DNA of 64,000 bases from an uncultured Eubacteriales bacterium (GTDB taxonomy: Bacteria; Bacillota; Clostridia; Oscillospirales; CAG-382): the NCBI GenBank assembly GCA_934479825.1, contig CAKSOW010000012.1:1-64000 (forward strand), in the 5' to 3' direction. Under the pieces are notes generated by a model. The model did not search any database. It was not told the origin of the DNA and was given only the letters and a program-made list of their open reading frames with translations. Position 1 is the first letter of the stretch, and each line of letters opens with the position of its first letter. Both the position numbers and the translations under genes were made by a program. Below, piece by piece: positions 58,484 through 64,000 of the stretch.

Positions 58484-60406
58484 TCAGTCGGAAACCGTGA
58501 ATTTTTCCGGCAGGGGATATTTGTGCGGAAGTCCTAACAGATCCATTCCTTTTTTGAGCTTGATACGGGCAGCTTTGTCTTTCTTGTCGGAAAGCTCCGG
58601 ATGATCGAAAGAAAACCACCCGGCATCCTTGAAATGATAGGCTTCTTCGGCATTTGTCGGACACTCAAAGGCGCAGGGAATCCTGACGCCTTTTTTCATC
58701 CGATCCTGCAATTCCGGTAAATATTTCGTATAAACTTCCCTCGGCAGACAGTCATGCTCGCGACAGATTCCGGCGGCAAGACCTGCTGCTTCTCCTAACA
58801 TGCCAAGCGTTCGCATGACCCGCGCAGACGAAAACGCCACATGACTGGTACTGATGACCCGTCCGCCCAAAAACAGGTTTTCCGCGTCTCTTGCATATAA
58901 ACACCGATACGGAACCGGATAGGGCGAAACAATTCCTCTGTGATAGGCAAAAGAGCGGAACGGCTCGCCAAAATTTTCCGAATTGTCCGGCTCGGGAAAA
59001 TGCATGTCGATACTCCATGACAGACAAGCCGTGCCGTCTTCATGATGAATCCTGCTTTCAATGTCTTTCTGCGTCAGAATATAGTCTCCGATCACCCGAT
59101 AACTCTCGCGCTTTCCTCCGAGAGCGGATACCCATTTCAGATGGTAATCGGCATAATCTGCTTTGTTGTGACAGTGGTTTTTCTGATAGGCCCAATTGGC
59201 ATAAATCGCCCGGAGACCGTAGTCCCGGATGTATTCGATGTCATCTGCCATGTCGCGGTAAAAACCGGTTTCCTGCTCCCAATCGCCGTTGTAGACGTTC
59301 AAATAGTTGCGGTCGTTGAAATCAAGTCCTAACCGGATATCAGGGAACGAACTTGGCTGCGGTTCTTTTTCACTGTACCACCGGATGGAGTGCCCCATGA
59401 CGATATTTTCGTGTTCCTTGGGAGCAAGACTCTCTCCGAAAACGCTTTGCGCTTCTCGTCCGTACATGGTTTTCGCTCCAGCCATACGGGCTAAAACGGC
59501 GTCTCCTGTGCAGTCGGCGAACAGCTTCGCTTTGTATTTGGTCTTTTCGCCCGTGAGAACGTCCGTGCAGATCACGGCACAGATATGGGCGTTATGCATT
59601 TCAACGCCGGTGACGCTTTTGTTGAAAAGGATATTTTTGTCATATCCGCCGTCCTCAAAGGCAAACCGCTTGCGGTCGTCTTCATAATGCGCCGCGTCGA
59701 ATATGGTCGGATGCCCCGAAACCGGCGCAATTTCTTTCACGACATTTCCGAGATTGTCATAAGGCGCAAGCCCGATCATGCCGCCCATGCATACGCGGAT
59801 TTCCGAACTGTTGCAGCCGCCGAGCACTCCTCGGTCATGGATCAAAAGCGCGTTCGCACCGCCGCGAAACGCCGCAAGAGCCATGCATATGCCGGCCACT
59901 CCGCCTCCGACTACAATGAAATCAAAGACGGTGTCATTTTCCTGCACAGCATTTTTTCCTAAACGCGTCCGGATTTTGTTGGCAGAATCCGGTGTTTCCG
60001 GACGGTCGGATAAATATACCGCGTCGCATCTGCCGTTGAAACCGGTTAAATCATGGAGGGCAAGCGTGTGAGCGCCTTGTTCCAAAAAGATCTTTCCGGC
60101 GGATTGCCAAGCCCAGGTTTTCCCGTTTGTGCCAAGCACCGCCGGAAGAGCCTTGCCGTCCGCCAGAATTTTAAAAGTCCCCACACTTTCGGGAACATTC
60201 CATACAGCTGTCCAATCGCGCGTAAGTGCCCAGACATAATATTCTCCGGCGTGATCGACGTGAAGATCCGTTACGGCGTCCGTAACAGGAATTCCCATTC
60301 CATGCGCCATAATGTAAGAGGAATGCAGCGTCTGCATGGACTGCTGATCGACGACCCAACCGCCGAGCTCACGGAAACTTTCCGCTTCTATAAAAATTTC
60401 ATGCAT
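58484..60406 (-). CDS. FAD-dependent oxidoreductase with N-terminal carbohydrate-binding-like domain
   Basis: A 640-aa protein. The first ~135 residues form a jelly-roll-like domain (EAESFRELGGWVVDQQ, HAGEYYVWALTRDW, GAHTLALHDLTGFNGRCDAVYL) like those appended to glycan-active proteins. The FAD_oxidored-type domain follows, with the dinucleotide motif VVGGGVAGICMALAAFRGG (about 165-183), GCNSSEIRV and ADCTGDAVLARMAG. Substrate unknown; homologues often lie in sugar-utilisation loci. It begins 1-2 nt after the AraC regulator stop, so it is probably in the same leftward operon. Confidence 0.87.
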   Translation of the reverse strand: MHEIFIEAESFRELGGWVVDQQSMQTLHSSYIMAHGMGIPVTDAVTDLHVDHAGEYYVWALTRDWTAVWNVPESVGTFKILADGKALPAVLGTNGKTWAWQSAGKIFLEQGAHTLALHDLTGFNGRCDAVYLSDRPETPDSANKIRTRLGKNAVQENDTVFDFIVVGGGVAGICMALAAFRGGANALLIHDRGVLGGCNSSEIRVCMGGMIGLAPYDNLGNVVKEIAPVSGHPTIFDAAHYEDDRKRFAFEDGGYDKNILFNKSVTGVEMHNAHICAVICTDVLTGEKTKYKAKLFADCTGDAVLARMAGAKTMYGREAQSVFGESLAPKEHENIVMGHSIRWYSEKEPQPSSFPDIRLGLDFNDRNYLNVYNGDWEQETGFYRDMADDIEYIRDYGLRAIYANWAYQKNHCHNKADYADYHLKWVSALGGKRESYRVIGDYILTQKDIESRIHHEDGTACLSWSIDMHFPEPDNSENFGEPFRSFAYHRGIVSPYPVPYRCLYARDAENLFLGGRVISTSHVAFSSARVMRTLGMLGEAAGLAAGICREHDCLPREVYTKYLPELQDRMKKGVRIPCAFECPTNAEEAYHFKDAGWFSFDHPELSDKKDKAARIKLKKGMDLLGLPHKYPLPEKFTVSD

Positions 60407-60407
60407 A

Positions 60408-61253
60408 TCATTTTTCCCTTTCCGACTTTTTCTTGACTGCTATGCGTATTTCCCATTCAAAATCCGGTTCATCCATGTTTTGCGGAAAAATCTCAATATT
60501 CGGAACAGACTCGTCTTTTTCATAAAGACCGGCTTTCAGACAACGCCACAGAATGTTCTGATAGAATTCGTTGACTGTTGCATCGTCGCTGCCATGCAGG
60601 GTAAAACACATCCATAAGGCTTGCGAAATGTGTATTTTGCATAGTTCTCCGTTTTCATAACCGCGTGCCCCGATTAAGCATTTGACGCTGTTTGCACCGT
60701 TTACATAAACGGCGTAAAGCTTGTTATCGCAGGCGTTTAAGACCGTTTCGGACAGACTGTTTGCGTAAAAGGAGCACCAGGCGTCCTCGCAGCATTCTGT
60801 GTCGCTTATATCGGAAACCTGCAACAGACCGCACACGTCAAAGTCCGGTTCCTTTTTTAAAGTGTAACGGATTTCCGTTCCTCCGCTTACTTTGGTTTCA
60901 AATTCGAGAGGAGCAAACAAGCCGAGCGTACAGTCCGATTTTCCCAGTTCTGTCGGTGTGATCCCATGGAATTCCTTGAAAGCGCGCGAAAAGGAAGAGG
61001 GGGCGTCATACCCGTATTTGATGGCAATATCGGTAACGGTCGCATCCGGTTGCAGCAAGTCGCAGGCAGCGCACGACAGACGGCGCTTGCGGATGTATTC
61101 GCTGATCGGAATGCCGGCCGCGAAAGAGAAAATGCGCCGGAATTCGTATAGGGAAAGACCGGATTTCCGGGCAAGCAGTCCGATATCAATGGTGGAATCA
61201 AGATGGTTTTCGATATAATCGATGATTTCGTTGAGACTGTTGAAGTTATTCAT
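60408..61253 (-). CDS. AraC-family regulator with effector-binding-like domain
   Basis: A 281-aa regulator. The two AraC HTH motifs are N-terminal (IDIGLLARKSGLSLYEFRRIFS and VTDIAIKYGYDAPSSFSRAFKEFHG, about 22-105). The C-terminal half (about 120-275) resembles GyrI/Rob-type effector-binding domains. ATG 61253 is chosen because GGAG lies 10 nt upstream, inside the end of the SDR gene, and there is only one base between the genes. It probably controls this leftward group. Confidence 0.87.
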   Translation of the reverse strand: MNNFNSLNEIIDYIENHLDSTIDIGLLARKSGLSLYEFRRIFSFAAGIPISEYIRKRRLSCAACDLLQPDATVTDIAIKYGYDAPSSFSRAFKEFHGITPTELGKSDCTLGLFAPLEFETKVSGGTEIRYTLKKEPDFDVCGLLQVSDISDTECCEDAWCSFYANSLSETVLNACDNKLYAVYVNGANSVKCLIGARGYENGELCKIHISQALWMCFTLHGSDDATVNEFYQNILWRCLKAGLYEKDESVPNIEIFPQNMDEPDFEWEIRIAVKKKSEREK

Positions 61254-61254
61254 G

Positions 61255-61962
61255 TTATAATGGCTCCACAACCTGGCTTGTGCCCCATACCGTCATTTCC
61301 TCGACAACGGCGCGCGGCGGCAGGGTAGCCGCAAAATAAATGGCCGAGGCGATATCGTCGGTACAAAGGGAATCTTTTGTTTCGGCAAGCTTTGCCGCGC
61401 TCTGAAAACCGGTGCTTGCCGAAGCGGGAATTAAGCAAGTCGCGCGGACGCCGTATTTTTGCAGTTCAACATACAATCCCTTGGTGAAGGCTAAAACTCC
61501 GGCTTTGGCGGCGGCATATACGCTCCAAGCGCCCCAGGCATGTTTGGCGCAGACCGAAGAAACGTTGATGATGACGCCGTCTTTCTGCTGTTTCATCACA
61601 TCGGCGAAAATGCTTGAACCGTAGATGACGCTGTTTAAGTTCAGTGCAATAATAGCGTCGATGTCTTCTTTTGTCTGCTCTGTCGTTTCTTTGATGCTGA
61701 TACCACCGCCGGCATTGTTAACAAGCACATCGATTCTGCCGTATTTTTCCAAAATGTATTTTTTGAAAGCTGTCCATGCGGCATAATCGGTCACATCCAG
61801 GGTATAGCCGTCGTCAAAATGATTCTCGCATACGACCTTTTTGACTTTTTCCTCATGATGCGAAGCGATAATGACGGTGTATCCGTTCTGTTTGAATAAC
61901 CGGGCTGCTGCGAGTCCATAGCCGCTCGTGGCGCCGGTAATAATGACCGTTTTTTCTGACAT
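61255..61962 (-). CDS. Short-chain dehydrogenase/reductase
   Basis: A 235-aa classical SDR. It has the cofactor motif TGATSGYG (about 9-16), NNAGG, the catalytic Ser in INVSSVCAKHAW, and YAAAK (Tyr and Lys). ATG 61962 lies 7 nt after AAGGAGG; the ATG six bases earlier is one base from that site. First gene of the leftward operon with the AraC regulator and the FAD oxidoreductase. Substrate unknown. Confidence 0.92.
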   Translation of the reverse strand: MSEKTVIITGATSGYGLAAARLFKQNGYTVIIASHHEEKVKKVVCENHFDDGYTLDVTDYAAWTAFKKYILEKYGRIDVLVNNAGGGISIKETTEQTKEDIDAIIALNLNSVIYGSSIFADVMKQQKDGVIINVSSVCAKHAWGAWSVYAAAKAGVLAFTKGLYVELQKYGVRATCLIPASASTGFQSAAKLAETKDSLCTDDIASAIYFAATLPPRAVVEEMTVWGTSQVVEPL

Positions 61963-62049
61963 ATGCATTCCTCCTTATTTACCATTATACCTGTTTAAGG
62001 AGTGCAATTCAATACATTTTTTGCACGATATTGTCTGCTGTTTCAACAA

Positions 62050-62081
62050 AAAACCCCGACCGGTTACAAACCGTTCGGGGC
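62050..62081 (-). terminator. Terminator of the esterase-like gene
   Basis: On the minus strand CCCCGAACGGTT pairs with AACCGGTCGGGG, followed by TTTTTTG. Confidence 0.85.
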
Positions 62082-62089
62082 AGAGTGTG

Positions 62090-62917
62090 TCATAGCTTTG
62101 CGATATAGGCATGCACAAACGCGTCATATTCTTCCGCGGAGATTTCTCCGCGTTCTTTTTTTTCCTTCATTTCGGAAAGACTCTTTTCGTCCGCAAGCGA
62201 AAGGGGCGTTTTGTCGGTTGACTTTGTTAGTTCCGGGCAGTCGGCGGCAAACGCTTCAAAGTACCGTTTACCGAAAGTGCGTAAAGATTCGGTATTGAAG
62301 TGCAGATTGTCGTCTTTGGCCGTAAGGCCTGCGGCGCTTACAAAACGGATATCGTCGTTTTCGGCGGCAAGCGTGCGGAAAACCGTATTCATGCCCTCAA
62401 AATGCACCAGATTCGGGTCAACATCATTTTTGGCAAGATAATCGCCAAGCCCTCCGACATAAATGCGGATATCCGGCAATTTTAAATCTTTTTTCAACGT
62501 ATGGAACATGTTCAAGAATTTCGGCGCATATTGCGCGGCGCGCGCCGGGTTGCAGTCGGCCTCTCCCTGGTGCCAGAGAATGGCTTGGATATCGCTGATA
62601 CGCATGGCAAGTCGTGCTTCGCTTAACGCATGATCATACAGCGCCTCGCCCGGCTGCCATTCGTCAATGGAAGAACCGCCGTCCGAAGCCGGAATCAATC
62701 CTACCTGTTTGCCGGTCTTTTTGACGTATTCGAGCGCAAACGCCGGCGCAAGGCTTGCTCCGGCAAACGGACGATCCGCCGATAAGGGTTCCCACATGGT
62801 TTGCCAACGTCCGTTGACCAACCGTAAAATGTGTCCGTCACAAATGCGGTTATCCGCTGTTAAAAGACCGCGCCCGGACATGTTGGACTGACCGATGAGA
62901 AGAAAAGATGAAAGCAT
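62090..62917 (-). CDS. SGNH/sialate O-acetylesterase-like hydrolase
   Basis: A 275-aa esterase of the SASA/SGNH type that removes acetyl groups from glycans. It has the nucleophile block LIGQSNMSGRG (Ser11), the GGSSIDEW segment, WHQGEADC, and the Asp/His pair in DDNLHFN. No signal peptide. A charged helical tail (EKSLSEMKEKKERGEISAEEYDAFV) follows the domain. A single leftward gene with its own terminator, next to other glycan-related genes. Confidence 0.87.
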   Translation of the reverse strand: MLSSFLLIGQSNMSGRGLLTADNRICDGHILRLVNGRWQTMWEPLSADRPFAGASLAPAFALEYVKKTGKQVGLIPASDGGSSIDEWQPGEALYDHALSEARLAMRISDIQAILWHQGEADCNPARAAQYAPKFLNMFHTLKKDLKLPDIRIYVGGLGDYLAKNDVDPNLVHFEGMNTVFRTLAAENDDIRFVSAAGLTAKDDNLHFNTESLRTFGKRYFEAFAADCPELTKSTDKTPLSLADEKSLSEMKEKKERGEISAEEYDAFVHAYIAKL

Positions 62918-63016
62918 AAATAAGCCGCCTCTCTGTATGGCTGAATGATACTTTCATTATAGTGAAAAATATGAAAAAAGTCAAGAAAATTTCGGAAAAA
63001 ACTAAAAAATCAGCGC

Positions 63017-64000
63017 TTATTGTATATCGATCAACGCATTTAACGTGACAAAACCCTGCGGATTCCGCCGCATGAGATCCCAGATAAAGCCGCCGGCAAG
63101 GCCGTATTCCCGGATCAGATTCACTTTTTCCCGATAGCTTCGCGCGTCCTCAAACCAGACCACATGCTCTCTCCCGTCGTCGGCCGTGTAGTAGAAGTAC
63201 GGAGAAGCTGCCTGTTCGTCGAATTGAATCTCTGCACCCCGTTCAAGCGCTAAGTTTACGGCTTCCACAGTGGAAAGAGAGGGGGCGACGCTCTCGCCGC
63301 GTACATAGGGGAGCATCCAGTCGTAACCGTAGTTGGAGATACCGAGTATCAGCTTTTCTGCCGGAATCCGTTCGCGCGCGTATTCCACAACGCGGCGTAC
63401 CGAATTTATGGGCGCAACCGCCATGGGAGGTCCCAGCCGATAACCCCACTCGTACGTCATTAAAAACAGAAAATCAGCCGCTTCTCCGAGTGCGGCATAG
63501 TCGATTCCCTCATACAGCAACCCTGCCTGATTGTCCGAGATCTTGGGCGGAAGAGCCACGACGCAAATATAGCCGTTTGCGTTGAGCAGCGCTGTTGTCC
63601 CGGCGATGAAATCCGCATAGGCGTCCTTATCGTTGGCAAACAGGTATTCAAAATCCACATCCAAGCCAATATAGCCTTTGGTACGGATATTTTCCAAAAT
63701 CTTCTGCTGTAAGTTTTCGATGGCGGCCGGATCGGCAAACAGCGCATGCGCCGCTTCGTTGCTGAAATAGCCGCCGGGCGTGAGGGTGGAAAGATGCATG
63801 AGCGGCTTGGTTCCGTACCGGTTGGCTGTCTCAATCAAACGGCCGTCGTCGGGCGAAACCAATTCTCCTGACGGCGAAAATCCGTATGTGAAAGGCATAA
63901 GATAGGTCATATAGCTGACGACCGATTCGAGAAGATTCTGATTGATGAAATCGTAGGCATAGCCGCCCAAAAAAACGTTTAAGGTCGGTGCGTCTTCATA
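63017..64000 (-). CDS. GH18 hydrolase, SleL/YaaH-like (partial, 5' end outside window)
   Basis: The minus-strand frame stays open to the right edge, so the N-terminus is missing; at least 327 residues are present. The GH18 catalytic DXXDXE is GLDVDFEYL, preceded by YMTYLMPFTYGFSPSGELV and followed by FLMTYEWGYRLGPPMAVAP and GGFIWDLMR. These blocks match spore cortex-lytic GH18 proteins of the SleL/YaaH type, which usually carry N-terminal LysM domains that would lie beyond the window. This points to a spore former or a relative of one. Confidence 0.85.
   Translation of the reverse strand, partial: YEDAPTLNVFLGGYAYDFINQNLLESVVSYMTYLMPFTYGFSPSGELVSPDDGRLIETANRYGTKPLMHLSTLTPGGYFSNEAAHALFADPAAIENLQQKILENIRTKGYIGLDVDFEYLFANDKDAYADFIAGTTALLNANGYICVVALPPKISDNQAGLLYEGIDYAALGEAADFLFLMTYEWGYRLGPPMAVAPINSVRRVVEYARERIPAEKLILGISNYGYDWMLPYVRGESVAPSLSTVEAVNLALERGAEIQFDEQAASPYFYYTADDGREHVVWFEDARSYREKVNLIREYGLAGGFIWDLMRRNPQGFVTLNALIDIQ

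Noticed and set aside
58173..58664. 163-codon minus-strand ORF
   Set aside because: Runs through the inverted repeat and overlaps the end of the FAD oxidoreductase in another frame.

Overview
The window looks like the chromosome of a gut-type Clostridia (Firmicutes, probably near Oscillospiraceae or Ruminococcaceae). Pointers are strong Shine-Dalgarno sites, consensus 17-bp-spacer sigma-A promoters, a T-box riboswitch, ribonuclease Y, a SleL-type GH18 spore hydrolase at the right edge and a cohesin-dockerin protein. No taxonomic marker is present, so this is inference.

Region 1 (1-14.3 kb) is a RiPP biosynthesis locus on the + strand. In order it has a partner-switch module (STAS protein, membrane SpoIIE-type phosphatase, RsbW-like kinase), a very short HlyD-like protein, two NHLM-type ABC transporters (the first with a C39 leader peptidase), a small acidic protein overlapping an ECF sigma factor, five tandem Nif11-type precursors (one degenerate), a hairpin, a radical SAM/SPASM enzyme and a lipoprotein 5'-nucleotidase. 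The precursors share a double-glycine leader and a six-cysteine core with LLTTIG and KGTCCRC(K/R)YW blocks. I cannot match this core to a characterised product; it is the best candidate here for an undescribed system.

Region 2 (14.4-17.8 kb) holds an aldo/keto reductase and, divergently, a T-box with an isoleucine (AUC) specifier in front of threonine ammonia-lyase and RidA. This is a coherent isoleucine-responsive unit.

Region 3 (17.8-43.5 kb) is composite mobile DNA inserted in the anticodon loop of a tRNA-Leu(CAG) gene. The 5' half of the tRNA is at 17781-17819 and the 3' half at 43476-43532; joined, they fold as a normal tRNA. A perfect 110-bp direct repeat lies at both junctions, and a complete tRNA-Leu(CAG) sits just inside the left end. 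The interior seems nested. A 17.5-kb Tn4451-like mobilizable block (18.1-35.6 kb: large serine recombinase, two ParB-like proteins, relaxase, MobC-like protein, TnpV) carries a Druantia-like defence operon (HTH protein, 941-aa protein, 1707-aa DUF1998 helicase, NERD-helicase) and a 1.1-kb repeat-rich non-coding region. The rest (35.6-43.5 kb) has a tyrosine recombinase, a cluster of large hairpins, a cohesin-dockerin protein, an XRE regulator, a lipoprotein and two related ATPases.

Region 4 (43.5-64 kb) returns to chromosome-like content: an ECF sigma factor with a long C-terminal extension, a secreted SH3/stalk-domain protein, GH2 beta-galactosidase and GH78 rhamnosidase (an apparent operon), ribonuclease Y, a MATE transporter, a 1.3-kb gene-poor region with inverted repeats, and a leftward group (FAD oxidoreductase, AraC regulator, SDR, SGNH/sialate-esterase-like protein, GH18 hydrolase) suggesting glycan use.
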